In this document: positions 1 through 6,758 of the stretch, piece by piece
Position numbering within the stretch: position 1 is the stretch's first letter
Layout of the letters: every line of letters begins with the position of its first letter
Assembly: GCA_005880175.1 (NCBI GenBank)
Contig: VBJR01000369.1
Coordinates: 1 to 13,365, forward strand
Direction: 5' to 3'
DNA from: Chloroflexota bacterium
Lineage (GTDB): Bacteria; Chloroflexota; Dormibacteria; Dormibacterales; Dormibacteraceae
DNA length: 13,365 nt
Translations under genes and position numbers: made by a program
Notes under the pieces: generated by a model
The model's input: only the letters and a program-made list of their open reading frames with translations
Told to the model about the DNA's origin: nothing
Database searches by the model: none

Positions 1-276
1 GGAGCTGATGTGCAGGTTGCACGCGAGCCACGAGGCGCAGGACAGTCCCGCGGTGAGCTCGCCGGCCTCGGCGGCCTGCTCGGTGGCGGTGTGCATGGCG
101 CCGATGGTGCTGGTCACCGCGGCGTCGATGCGGTTGCGCTGGCGGAGGGCGGCACCCAGCAGCTCGGTCAGCTCGGGGACCGAGAGGCCCTCGGCGCAGG
201 CCGCCTGGAGGGCGCCCACGACCTGCTGGGCACCGGCCTCGACGGCTTCGGCGAGCTCCGTACGGCGCGTGCCCAT
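1..276 (-). CDS. DUF222/13E12-like protein, N-terminal part only
   Basis: An open frame starts at ATG 276 and runs off the left edge, giving 92 residues beginning MGTRRTELAEAVEAG. It is Ala/Glu/Leu-rich and looks helical. Residues 42-90 carry the pattern LRQRNRIDAAV ... GLSCASWLACNLHISS. That resembles the first part of DUF222 (13E12 repeat) proteins, in which an RNRLDA-type helix is followed by a SWLA helix. Full-length members commonly carry a C-terminal HNH nuclease domain, which would lie outside the window, and their role is not well established. The gene lies 83 bases downstream of hisI on the same strand, but the gap and the unrelated product suggest its own transcription. There is no strong Shine-Dalgarno close to the ATG; a GGAGG lies about 25 bases upstream. 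The family call rests on pattern recall from a short fragment, so it is moderate. A helical regulator remains possible. Confidence 0.55.
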   Translation of the reverse strand, partial: MGTRRTELAEAVEAGAQQVVGALQAACAEGLSVPELTELLGAALRQRNRIDAAVTSTIGAMHTATEQAAEAGELTAGLSCASWLACNLHISS

Positions 277-316
277 GCGCGGAATGTAGCCCGGCGACCG
301 ACCTCCGCCAACCCAA

Positions 317-333
317 CCTGTTAAGTCCTGTTA
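317..333. repeat. Tandem CCTGTTA direct repeat in hisI/DUF222 gap
   Basis: Two copies of CCTGTTA (317-323 and 327-333) are separated by AGT, a 10-base period or about one helical turn. They lie in an unusually AT-rich stretch of the 83-base gap between hisI and the DUF222-like gene. A third related element, GGTTAAG, lies at 337-343. The position suits a promoter or operator for the DUF222-like gene, but I do not see a convincing -35/-10 pair. Confidence 0.35.
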
Positions 334-359
334 GACGGTTAAGCGAGCAACGCGGATCG

Positions 360-686
360 CTACGACCGGCGGATCGTCCCCCCCACGTCGAAGCAGCTGC
401 GGGCGCCGGTGTGGCACGTCGGGCCGGCCGGCCGGACCCGGAGCAGCACCGTGTCGCGGTCGCAGTCCAGGCGCACCTCGACGATGTCCAGCACGTTGCC
501 CGACGTGGCGCCCTTCTGCCACAGGCCCCGGCTCCGGGAGTGGAACCAGGCCCGGCCGGTCGCCAGCGTCCGGTCCCACGCCTCCTCGTCCTGGTAGGCC
601 AGCATCAGCACCTCGCCCGTCTCGGCGTCCTGCGCGATGGCCGGCACCAGGCCCCGGGAGAATTCGGGCCGGGGCTCCCCGGTCAC
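360..686 (-). CDS. hisI: Phosphoribosyl-AMP cyclohydrolase
   Basis: A 108-residue monofunctional HisI, which opens the purine ring of phosphoribosyl-AMP in the third step of histidine synthesis in the cytoplasm. The family signature [16 protein letters not shown] is at about 48-63. It is followed by the metal-site cluster LDCDRDTV (Asp74, Cys75, Asp76, Asp78) and CHTGARSC (Cys91, His92, Cys98). The Cys residues hold zinc and the Asp residues magnesium in characterised members. The length matches stand-alone HisI, and no HisE pyrophosphohydrolase domain is fused, so that activity must come from another locus. The start is GTG 686, because the protein then begins just before the conserved fold and the GTGA overlap with the hisF stop (683-686) implies translational coupling. 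It is the last gene of the his operon. Confidence 0.95.
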   Translation of the reverse strand: MTGEPRPEFSRGLVPAIAQDAETGEVLMLAYQDEEAWDRTLATGRAWFHSRSRGLWQKGATSGNVLDIVEVRLDCDRDTVLLRVRPAGPTCHTGARSCFDVGGTIRRS

Positions 687-1444
687 CGCCGGATCTCCAG
701 CCCCCTCGCCGCCAGCTCCTCCTTGACCGCCGCGATCGAGAGCTCCCCGAAGTGGAAGATGGACGCCGCCAGCGCGGCCTCCGCGCCGCCGGTGGTCAGC
801 GCCTCGTACAGGTGGCCCGCCCGGCCCGCGCCGCCCGAGGCGATCACCGGCAGGCGCACGGCCCCGCTGACGGCGGCGGTCAGGTCCAGGTCGTACCCGT
901 CCTGCGTGCCGTCGCGGTCCATCGACGTCAGCAGCACCTCGCCGGCGCCGAGCCGCTCGCCCTCGGCGGCCCACTCCACCGCGTCGCGGCCCGCCGGCCG
1001 CCGGCCGCCGTGCGAGTACACCTCCCACCCGCGGCCGTCCTCGCGACGCCGGGCGTCGATCGCCAGCACCACGCACTGGGCGCCGAACACCTCCGCGCAG
1101 CGGGTCAGCAGCGTCGGATCGGCGAGCGCGGCCGAGTTGACCGAGACCTTGTCCGCGCCGTGGGACAGCAGCTCCTGCATGTCCTCCACCGTACGCACGC
1201 CGCCGCCCACCGTCAGCGGGATGAACACCTCGTCGGCGGTCCGCGCCACCGCGTCGAGCAGCGTCCGGCGCTCCTCGTGGGAGGCCGTGATGTCGAGGAA
1301 CACGATCTCGTCCGCGCCGGCCCGGTCGTACGCGGCCGCCAGCTCCGCGGGGTCGCCGGCGTCCCGCAGGTCCACGAAGCGGACGCCCTTCACGACCCGG
1401 CCGGCGTCCACGTCCAGGCAGGGGATGATGCGCTTGGCCGGCAC
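683..1444 (-). CDS. hisF: Imidazole glycerol phosphate synthase, cyclase subunit
   Basis: A 253-residue (beta/alpha)8 barrel that uses ammonia from HisH to convert PRFAR into imidazole glycerol phosphate and AICAR. It begins [20 protein letters not shown]. Asp11 and Asp130 (in VVLAIDARR) occupy the catalytic positions known from Thermotoga HisF, and [14 protein letters not shown] (173-186) and [11 protein letters not shown] (201-211) are the phosphate-binding strands. No key residue is missing. The GTG start at 1444 lies two bases after the hisH stop, with a GGGGGCGG Shine-Dalgarno-like run at the end of hisH. Upstream frame is open but non-homologous. HisF directly follows HisH. The related barrel gene hisA, often located between them, is absent. 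Confidence 0.96.
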   Translation of the reverse strand: MPAKRIIPCLDVDAGRVVKGVRFVDLRDAGDPAELAAAYDRAGADEIVFLDITASHEERRTLLDAVARTADEVFIPLTVGGGVRTVEDMQELLSHGADKVSVNSAALADPTLLTRCAEVFGAQCVVLAIDARRREDGRGWEVYSHGGRRPAGRDAVEWAAEGERLGAGEVLLTSMDRDGTQDGYDLDLTAAVSGAVRLPVIASGGAGRAGHLYEALTTGGAEAALAASIFHFGELSIAAVKEELAARGLEIRR

Positions 1445-1446
1445 GG

Positions 1447-2046
1447 CTAGCCGCCCCCGCAGAAGTCGAGGAAGTTGGCGTACACGCGCAGGCCGTCGGG
1501 GCCGCTCTTCTCCGGGTGGAACTGCGTGCCCATGACGTTCAGCCGGCCCGCCGCCGCCGCCGGCGAGTGCTCCGTGGCGCCCAGGGCATCGCGCGACGTG
1601 CCGGGGGTGAACGAGTGCAGGAAGTAGCAGTAGGCGCCGTCGGCGATGCCCGTCCAGAGCGGCGACCACTCGGTCTGCCGCACCCGGCACCAGCCGATCA
1701 CCGGCAGCCGGGGCGCGTCGCGCACCTCGACGACCCGGCCGTGGAGCAGCCCCAGCCCCTCGTGCCGGCCGTGCTCCTCCGACTCCTCGAACAGCAGCTG
1801 GTAGCCGAGGCAGACGCCGAGCAGGGGCCGGCCCTTCCGGGCCAGCTCCACGATCCAGCGCCCGAGGTTGCCCTCCTCCAGGTTGCGCAGGGCGGCCGCG
1901 AACGCGCCCACGCCGGGCAGGACCAGGCCGTTGGCGCTGGCCAGCTCGTCCTTGTCCGACGTCAGCCGCGGCGTCGCGCCCACGTGCCGCAGCGCCCGCT
2001 CCACGGACCGGAGGTTGCCGACGCCGTAGTCCACGATCGCGATCAT
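1447..2046 (-). CDS. hisH: Imidazole glycerol phosphate synthase, glutamine amidotransferase subunit
   Basis: A 199-residue class I glutamine amidotransferase that hydrolyses glutamine and passes ammonia to HisF. It starts [15 protein letters not shown], the standard HisH N-terminus. The oxyanion strand LPGVGAF is at 43-49. The catalytic triad is Cys79 (in [10 protein letters not shown]), His177 and Glu179 (in [10 protein letters not shown]). All catalytic residues are present and the length is normal. The motif usually read as PHMGWN appears as PVIGWC (115-120): the conserved Trp119 that faces the HisF interface is kept, but His and Asn are replaced. ATG 2046 overlaps the hisB stop by four bases (ATGA), and the stop lies two bases before hisF, which suits production of equal amounts of the two subunits. 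Confidence 0.95.
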   Translation of the reverse strand: MIAIVDYGVGNLRSVERALRHVGATPRLTSDKDELASANGLVLPGVGAFAAALRNLEEGNLGRWIVELARKGRPLLGVCLGYQLLFEESEEHGRHEGLGLLHGRVVEVRDAPRLPVIGWCRVRQTEWSPLWTGIADGAYCYFLHSFTPGTSRDALGATEHSPAAAAGRLNVMGTQFHPEKSGPDGLRVYANFLDFCGGG

Positions 2047-2624
2047 CCGAGCAACCCCTTCGAGGACGGGATGCCGCTCCCGGTCAGCGCCGTCGCCTGG
2101 CGCAGGGCCAGGCCCAGCGCCTTGAACCCCGACTCCGCCACGTGATGGCGGTTCCGGCCGCGGATCAGGTCCAGGTGCAGCGTCGCCCCCGCGTGCACCG
2201 TGAACGCCCGCCACCACTCCTCCAGCGTCTCCGAGTCCAGCCCGCCGATCGGGCCGCTCAGGGGCACGTTGTAGGAGAGGAACGGCCGCTTGCCCAGGTC
2301 GATCACCACGCGGGACAGCGCCTCGTCGAGCGGCGCGTACGCGTGCGCGAAGCGGGCGATGCCGGCCCGGTCGCCCAGCGCCTGCGCCAGCGTCTGGCCC
2401 AGCACGATGCCGGCGTCCTCGATCAGGTGGTGCTCGTCCACGTGCAGGTCGCCGGCGCCGCGGAGCCGGAGGTCGAAGCAGGCGTAGCGGGCCACCTGCT
2501 CGACCATGTGGTCGAGGAAGCCGAGCCCGGTGGCGACGTCCAGCTCGCCGCCGGCGTCCAGCCTGATCTGGCACGTGAGCTGCGTCTCGCGACTTGCGCG
2601 CTCGACGCGTCCGACCCTAGTCAT
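2043..2624 (-). CDS. hisB: Imidazoleglycerol-phosphate dehydratase
   Basis: A 193-residue monofunctional HisB dehydratase, which converts imidazole glycerol phosphate to imidazole acetol phosphate. The two internally repeated metal-binding motifs are clear: [10 protein letters not shown] (63-72) and [15 protein letters not shown] (157-171). These hold the two manganese ions of the active site. GFLDHM (35-40) and the C-terminal GIPSSKGLL are also typical. There is no HAD-type histidinol-phosphatase domain at the N-terminus, unlike the bifunctional enzyme of enterobacteria, so the phosphatase is encoded elsewhere. ATG 2624 overlaps the 3' end of hisD by eight bases. The aminotransferase gene hisC, commonly located between hisD and hisB, is absent. 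Confidence 0.96.
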   Translation of the reverse strand: MTRVGRVERASRETQLTCQIRLDAGGELDVATGLGFLDHMVEQVARYACFDLRLRGAGDLHVDEHHLIEDAGIVLGQTLAQALGDRAGIARFAHAYAPLDEALSRVVIDLGKRPFLSYNVPLSGPIGGLDSETLEEWWRAFTVHAGATLHLDLIRGRNRHHVAESGFKALGLALRQATALTGSGIPSSKGLLG

Positions 2625-3885
2625 GTCCTCTCACCTCGATGGCGTGGGCGTGGGCAGTGAGGCTCTCCATCCGGGCCAGCGTCGCGGCGGCGTCCGCGAG
2701 CCCGCGCATCCCGGCCGCGTCCACCCGGGCGACGCTCGTCCGCTTCAGGAACGTGTAGACGCCGAGCGGCGACGAGAAGCGGGCCGAGCCCGACGTCGGC
2801 AGCGTGTGGTTGGGGCCGATCACGTAGTCGCCCAGCGAGACCGGCGCGTGCGGGCCCACGAACACGGCGCCGGCGTTCTCGACCCGGGCGACCAGCGGCT
2901 CGGGGTCGGCGGCCACGATCTCCAGGTGCTCGGGCCCGAACTCGTTGGCCACGTCGATGGCCTCAGCCGCCGTCTCCGTCAGCACGATGCAGCAGCGCGC
3001 CGCCTGCACCACCTCGGCCCGGTCGAGGCGCGCGGCCAGGTCGGTGAACGCCTCCTCGACCGCGTCGGCCAGGGCCGCGGAATCGGTCACGAGCACGGCC
3101 CAGGCCATCGGGTCGTGCTCCAGCTGGGAGGCCAGGTCGGCGGCGACGTAGTCGGCTGGCGCCTCCCGGTCGGCGACGACCATGATCTCGGTCGGCCCGG
3201 CGATCCCGTCCACGCCGACGACGCCGAACACCTCGCGCTTGGCCAGCGTCACGTACACGTTGCCCGGGCCGGCGACCACGTCCACGCGGGGCACGCGCTC
3301 GGTGCCGTGGGCGAAGGCGGCGATCGCCTGCGCCCCGCCGAGGCGGTAGACGCGGTCCACGCCCGCCAGGGCCGCGGCCGCCAGGATGGGCGCCGCCACC
3401 GTGCCGTCCGCCGCGGGCGGCGTGGCCAGCAGGACTTCGGCGACGCCCGCCACCCGCGCCGGGATCGCGGTCATGAGCACGGTCGAGGGGTACGGCACGC
3501 GCCCGCCGGGGACGTACAGGCCGGCCCGGCGCACCGGCCGGACCAGCAGCTCCAGGCCCTCCGGCCCGCGCACGTCCGCGAACGTCTGCGCCTCGTGGAA
3601 GGCGCGGATGCGCCCGGCGGCCAGCTCGAGGGCCTCCCGCTGGGACGCGGGCAGGCCGGCCAGGGCCCGCTCCAGGTCGGACCGCTCCAGCGCCCAGCTC
3701 TCGCCCTCGGCGGGCGCCCAGTCGTCGAAGCGCAGCCCGTACTCGCGGAGCGCGGCGTCGCCGTCGGTGGCGACGCGCCGGCAGATCGTCCGCACGGCCT
3801 CACGCTGGTCGGAGGTGCCGGCGGCCTCGGACCGGTCAGCGGGCCGGGCCTGCCATTCGCCGGCGGTGTAGCGCTGGAGCGGCAT
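2617..3885 (-). CDS. hisD: Histidinol dehydrogenase
   Basis: A 422-residue zinc enzyme carrying out the last two steps of the pathway, the NAD-dependent four-electron oxidation of histidinol to histidine. Visible motifs are YVPGGRVPYPSTVLM (124-138), GGAQAIAAFAHGTE (183-196), GPGNVYVTLAKREVFG (207-221ff) and AGPTEIMV (229-236). Zinc ligands of the family map to Gln254, His257, Asp353 and His412. The catalytic Glu-His pair is Glu319-His320 in NEFGPEHLEI. All are present and the length is normal, so the protein should be active. ATG 3885 follows the hisG stop codon with no gap (TAGATG), and the stop lies inside the start of hisB, which fits tight translational coupling. Confidence 0.97.
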   Translation of the reverse strand: MPLQRYTAGEWQARPADRSEAAGTSDQREAVRTICRRVATDGDAALREYGLRFDDWAPAEGESWALERSDLERALAGLPASQREALELAAGRIRAFHEAQTFADVRGPEGLELLVRPVRRAGLYVPGGRVPYPSTVLMTAIPARVAGVAEVLLATPPAADGTVAAPILAAAALAGVDRVYRLGGAQAIAAFAHGTERVPRVDVVAGPGNVYVTLAKREVFGVVGVDGIAGPTEIMVVADREAPADYVAADLASQLEHDPMAWAVLVTDSAALADAVEEAFTDLAARLDRAEVVQAARCCIVLTETAAEAIDVANEFGPEHLEIVAADPEPLVARVENAGAVFVGPHAPVSLGDYVIGPNHTLPTSGSARFSSPLGVYTFLKRTSVARVDAAGMRGLADAAATLARMESLTAHAHAIEVRGHD

Positions 3886-4521
3886 CTAGCCCGGGCCCTC
3901 CAGCGACCCGCGGATGCGCGTCACCAGCTCCTGGATCGCGCCCGTGCGCGTCTTCAGCGAGGCCTGGTTGGCGATCAGGCGGGCGGTCGAGCAGCCGACC
4001 TCGTCCACGATGCGCAGGTCGTTCTCGCGGAGCGTCCGGCCGGTCTGGGTCAGGTCCACGATCGCCTCCACCAGGCCGACCAGCGGCGCCAGCTCGACCG
4101 ACCCGTGCAGGTGCACGATCTCCGCCCGCTGGCCGAGCCTGGCCATGTACTGCTCGGTGGCCCTGCCGTACTTCGTGCCCACGCGCAGCGACGGCGGCCA
4201 CGTGGCCGGTCCGGCCAGCGGCGACGCCTCCGGCACCGCCACGATCAGCCGGCACTCGCCGAAGCCCAGGTCCACCAGCTCGTAGTGGCTGCCGCTCGAC
4301 TCCCAGAGCTGGTCCTTGCCGGCGATGCCGACGTCGGCCGAGCCGTGGTCCACGTACGCGGGCACGTCGGCCGGCTTGACCAGCACCACCCGGATGCCCT
4401 CGCGCTCGACCAGCAGCTTGCGCCCGATCTCCTCGGGCCCGAGGTCGACCACGCCGGCCCGGCGCAGCAGGCGCAGGCTGCCCTCCAGCAGCGTGCCGGT
4501 GGGGATGGCGATCGAGATCAT
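3886..4521 (-). CDS. hisG: ATP phosphoribosyltransferase, short catalytic form
   Basis: A 211-residue HisG, which joins ATP and PRPP to form phosphoribosyl-ATP, the first committed step of histidine synthesis. It starts MISIAIPTGTLLEGSL. The PRPP-binding loop is AIVDLTQTGRTLRENDL (153-169), and GIAGKDQLWE (65-74) is the usual bilobed-fold motif. It ends at about residue 211 and lacks the roughly 80-residue C-terminal ACT-like regulatory domain of long HisG. It is therefore the HisG-S type, which needs HisZ for activity and histidine feedback in characterised systems. That fits the adjacent upstream hisZ, whose stop it overlaps by four bases (ATGA, 4518-4521). Asp168 sits where most homologues have Gly, a minor change. 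Confidence 0.95.
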   Translation of the reverse strand: MISIAIPTGTLLEGSLRLLRRAGVVDLGPEEIGRKLLVEREGIRVVLVKPADVPAYVDHGSADVGIAGKDQLWESSGSHYELVDLGFGECRLIVAVPEASPLAGPATWPPSLRVGTKYGRATEQYMARLGQRAEIVHLHGSVELAPLVGLVEAIVDLTQTGRTLRENDLRIVDEVGCSTARLIANQASLKTRTGAIQELVTRIRGSLEGPG

Positions 4522-5645
4522 CCGTCGGGCTCCGCCAGGCGGGCCACCACCTGCTCAGCCGGCAGCCGCCGGACCCGCGAGCTGGCGCCCGCCGACCAGG
4601 CCACGGTGGGCCCACCGCCGACGTGCAGCAGGTGCGCCGCGCCCAGCGCCGACCGCCATTCCAGCGCGGCGGCCAGGCGCCGGGGCTCCGTGTCCAGCAC
4701 CGCCCGCATGCCGAACATGCGCAGCGAGCCGGCCAGCCGCAGCGCCGCCTCCAGGCCGGCCGGCGACCAGGCCACCGCGACGTCCAGCCGCGTCAGCCCG
4801 CCCGTGGCGCCGGAGAGCCGCAGCACCTCGCCGTCAGGTCGAGGTGGATCATGAACCCGGTGGCGGGGGCGGGCCGGCCGAAGCATTCCAGCAGGGAAGT
4901 TCCGGATCGAGCCCAGGTCCAGGGACACGGCCGCGCCCAGCCCGTGGGCCCGCAACAATTCATGGACGCGCGCGAGCTCCTCCAGCGCGCGCTCGGAGCG
5001 CCGGTTCCGGACCAGGGCGCCGGCCGCGTCCAGGATGCCGGCGTCGCCGCGCAGGGCCGGGAACCGCAGCAGCAGCTCGTGCTCGGCGCTGCGCAGCGGG
5101 GTGCCCGCGAGCAGCGCCTCCAGGGCCACGAAGTCCCGCTGCGCCAGCGCCGCCCGCACGTCCGGCTTCAGGTCGGCGGGCAGCGCGAGCCCGTCCAGCA
5201 GGCCCAGGAAGAACTCGGAGTGGCCGACGTCCACCTGGTAGCGACGCAGGCCCGCGGCGTCGAGGCAGCGCACGGCCAGCGCGATCACCTCGGCGTCGGC
5301 CACCGGTCCCGACGCGCCCACCAGCTCGGCGCCCACCTGGTACGCCTCGCGCCGGCGCGTGAACCGGCCCGGGTCGTTGGTCAGGACGGGGCCGGCGTAG
5401 CAGAGGCGCAGGGGCAGCGGCGCCGCCCGGAGCGAGCCGGCGACCAGCCGGGCGACCGGGACCGTCCGCTCGCCCACGAGCGCCAGCACCGAGCCGTCGG
5501 CGTCCATCAGCTTGAACAGCCGGCGCCGCTCGTCCGCGTCGAGGCCGAGGGCGAGGGCGTCCAGCCGCTCCAGCGTCGGCGTCACGACGTACCGGTACCC
5601 CCAGCGGCGCATCTCGGCGAGCACCGCCTCCTGGGTGTCGCGCAT
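4518..5645 (-). CDS. hisZ: ATP phosphoribosyltransferase regulatory subunit, divergent and possibly frameshifted
   Basis: A 375-residue histidyl-tRNA-synthetase-like protein without an anticodon-binding domain. With short HisG it forms the octameric first enzyme and senses histidine. Family features are WGYRYVVTPTLERLD (15-29), GPVLTNDPGRFTRRREAYQVGAELVG (85-110, shown here in part) and VSLDLGSIRNF (240-250). Two oddities stand out. First, the usual LRPDMT motif reads LVGERT (56-61). Second, the expected YYTG...GGRYD histidine-site block after residue 250 is missing. Bases 4838-4897 look correct only in the +1 frame, where they read LLECFGRPAPATGF and so on, before frame 0 resumes at DGEVLRLSG (271-279). 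ATG 5645 has a GGAGG eight bases upstream, but in-frame codons before it spell GLRDLLPEEAEA, the normal HisZ beginning. The identity is firm. Whether the protein works is uncertain. Confidence 0.82.
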   Translation of the reverse strand: MRDTQEAVLAEMRRWGYRYVVTPTLERLDALALGLDADERRRLFKLMDADGSVLALVGERTVPVARLVAGSLRAAPLPLRLCYAGPVLTNDPGRFTRRREAYQVGAELVGASGPVADAEVIALAVRCLDAAGLRRYQVDVGHSEFFLGLLDGLALPADLKPDVRAALAQRDFVALEALLAGTPLRSAEHELLLRFPALRGDAGILDAAGALVRNRRSERALEELARVHELLRAHGLGAAVSLDLGSIRNFPAGMLRPARPRHRVHDPPRPDGEVLRLSGATGGLTRLDVAVAWSPAGLEAALRLAGSLRMFGMRAVLDTEPRRLAAALEWRSALGAAHLLHVGGGPTVAWSAGASSRVRRLPAEQVVARLAEPDG

Positions 5646-5758
5646 GGCCTCCGCCTCCTCCGGGAGGAGGTCGCGGAGGCCGGGGACGCCGCTAGAGGAC
5701 TGGCCGTTCAGCCAGGAAGTGAAGAGACCTCCCGGCCGGGGCCGCGGCGGGCGAGCCG
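5646..5758 (-). promoter_or_regulatory. hisZ upstream region with hairpins and unresolved start
   Basis: These 113 bases lie between the TPR gene stop and the hisZ ATG. On the minus strand they hold a short GCGGC/GCCGC inverted repeat just after the TPR stop, a CTGGC-CGTTCA-GCCAG hairpin (5700-5715), and a near-perfect CCTCCTCC/GGAGGAGG inverted repeat (5654-5670). The right arm of that last repeat provides the hisZ Shine-Dalgarno, so it could be masked by pairing. None is followed by a T-run, so a strong intrinsic terminator is not evident and read-through from the TPR gene into the his operon is possible. The last 30 bases also encode the conserved HisZ N-terminal residues in frame. I see no clear -35/-10 pair. 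Confidence 0.35.
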
Positions 5759-6634
5759 CTATTCGTCGTCATCGTCGTCCGACTCGTCCATTTCCATGCC
5801 GACGTCGTCGCTGAAGTCCATCTCCGGCTCGTCGTCTTCGGAGACCTCGTGCATGCCCTCGTCGTCGTCCATGTCGAGCCCGGCGGCCCGGGACACCGGC
5901 TCCTCGTCCTCGTCGTCCACCGAGAAGACCTCGACGTCCGGCGAGACGAGACGCTCGCGCGTGTAGGGGCGGAACTCGACCTCGCGGCGGCGGACGATCG
6001 GGAAGCTCGGTTTGCCCACGAACTTGGGGTCCTGGTAGACCTCGCGCACGATCACCTTGACCGTGCTGCCGTCGCAGGACGTGATGCCCGCCTGGTAGCG
6101 GTTGCCGCCCTGGATGAACTTCAGCAGCCGGCGGGCCAGCTTCGGCTCCAGGCTGCCCACCCGCACGCCGCGGACCGTGTCGACCTCGATGCCGTCGCCG
6201 TCCACCCGGAGCTCGGCGACGTCGCCCGGGGCGACCTTGGAGCAGACGTCCGAGGCAACCGAGCGCAGGGTGGTGGTCGTCGTCTTGCCCATCTCCTCCA
6301 CGAAGAGGTTGAGGTCGACCTTCACCGGGCCACCCTTGAGGATGTCCTTTGCGTTCATGAGGCTCTCGAGCTTGGACGCGTTCTTCCGAGCCACGGGGTT
6401 CATGGGGTTGATGACCAACGCGGCGTCGTACGCCGCCTTCGCCTCCTCCAGCCGGCCGAGCTCGGTCAGCGCCTTGCCCAGGCGGTTCTGGGAGCCCTCA
6501 TCGGCCCCGAAGCTCTGGATGATGAACTCGTTGAGCTCGACCGCCTCCTCCCAGCGGGCGTCAACGGCCAGCTGCACCGCATCGTCCACGTACGCGGACT
6601 TGGGCTTGGAGGGTTCTTGGGTCTGAGTGGTCAA
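5759..6634 (-). CDS. TPR protein with HIRAN-like middle and acidic C-terminal tail
   Basis: A 291-residue soluble protein with no signal peptide or membrane segment. Residues 17-85 form two TPR helix pairs: ARWEEAVELNEFIIQSFG, then NRLGKALTELGRLEEAKAAY ending in INPMNP. TPRs are protein-binding scaffolds. Residues 135-205 look beta-rich, with GVRVGSLEPKLARRLLKFI (156-174) and GGNRYQAGI. That arrangement resembles HIRAN-type nucleic-acid-binding domains, but this is inference. Residues 240-291 are extremely acidic, with 29 Asp/Glu in 52, and are probably disordered. Similar TPR proteins occur in Chloroflexota and deep actinobacteria; I know of no assigned function. The TTG start at 6634 is chosen for the GGAG eight bases upstream and because upstream translated sequence loses homology-like character. 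The gene lies just before hisZ on the same strand and is divergent from the liv operon. Confidence 0.8.
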   Translation of the reverse strand: MTTQTQEPSKPKSAYVDDAVQLAVDARWEEAVELNEFIIQSFGADEGSQNRLGKALTELGRLEEAKAAYDAALVINPMNPVARKNASKLESLMNAKDILKGGPVKVDLNLFVEEMGKTTTTTLRSVASDVCSKVAPGDVAELRVDGDGIEVDTVRGVRVGSLEPKLARRLLKFIQGGNRYQAGITSCDGSTVKVIVREVYQDPKFVGKPSFPIVRRREVEFRPYTRERLVSPDVEVFSVDDEDEEPVSRAAGLDMDDDEGMHEVSEDDEPEMDFSDDVGMEMDESDDDDDE

Positions 6635-6674
6635 GGCGCACGCTCCAGCAGAACGATCGAGAAAAGGAGCGAAC

Positions 6675-6709
6675 CCGGGCCCCGCCCGGCACTCCGGCGC
6701 CCAAGTATA
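6675..6709 (-). promoter_or_regulatory. Possible -10 box and leader hairpin for TPR gene
   Basis: On the minus strand TATACT (5/6 to the sigma70 -10 consensus) occupies 6709-6704, about 70 bases before the TTG start. No good -35 sits 16-18 bases upstream of it. The transcribed leader would contain a CCGGGC-GGG-GCCCGG hairpin (6689-6675). The box is one of few AT-rich hexamers in the region, so a promoter is plausible but weakly supported. Confidence 0.35.
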
Positions 6710-6729
6710 CGAACATGCCGCCCCTCCGA

Positions 6730-6739
6730 CCGAGCTCGG
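6730..6739. promoter_or_regulatory. 10-bp palindrome between divergent promoters, candidate operator
   Basis: CCGAGCTCGG is a perfect palindrome in the intergenic space, 20 bases upstream of the liv -35 box and 21 bases upstream of the TPR -10 box. The location would let a dimeric regulator act on both genes. A single 10-bp palindrome in GC-rich DNA can also occur by chance. Confidence 0.25.
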
Positions 6740-6758
6740 CCGGATCGGCGCTCGCGGC

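Noticed and set aside
2506..4854. A 782-codon plus-strand open frame opposite hisD, hisG and hisZ
   Set aside because: It is antisense to three genes with full catalytic motifs. Its translation is His/Arg/Gly/Gln-rich without recognisable motifs, as expected from the opposite strand of GC-rich genes.
4518..5645. Histidyl-tRNA synthetase rather than HisZ
   Set aside because: There is no anticodon-binding domain and no HisRS-specific motif 3, and it is coupled to a short HisG that needs HisZ.
5646..5758. A histidine-rich leader peptide or classical his attenuator
   Set aside because: No short frame with a start codon and a run of His codons is present before hisZ, and no hairpin is followed by a T-run.
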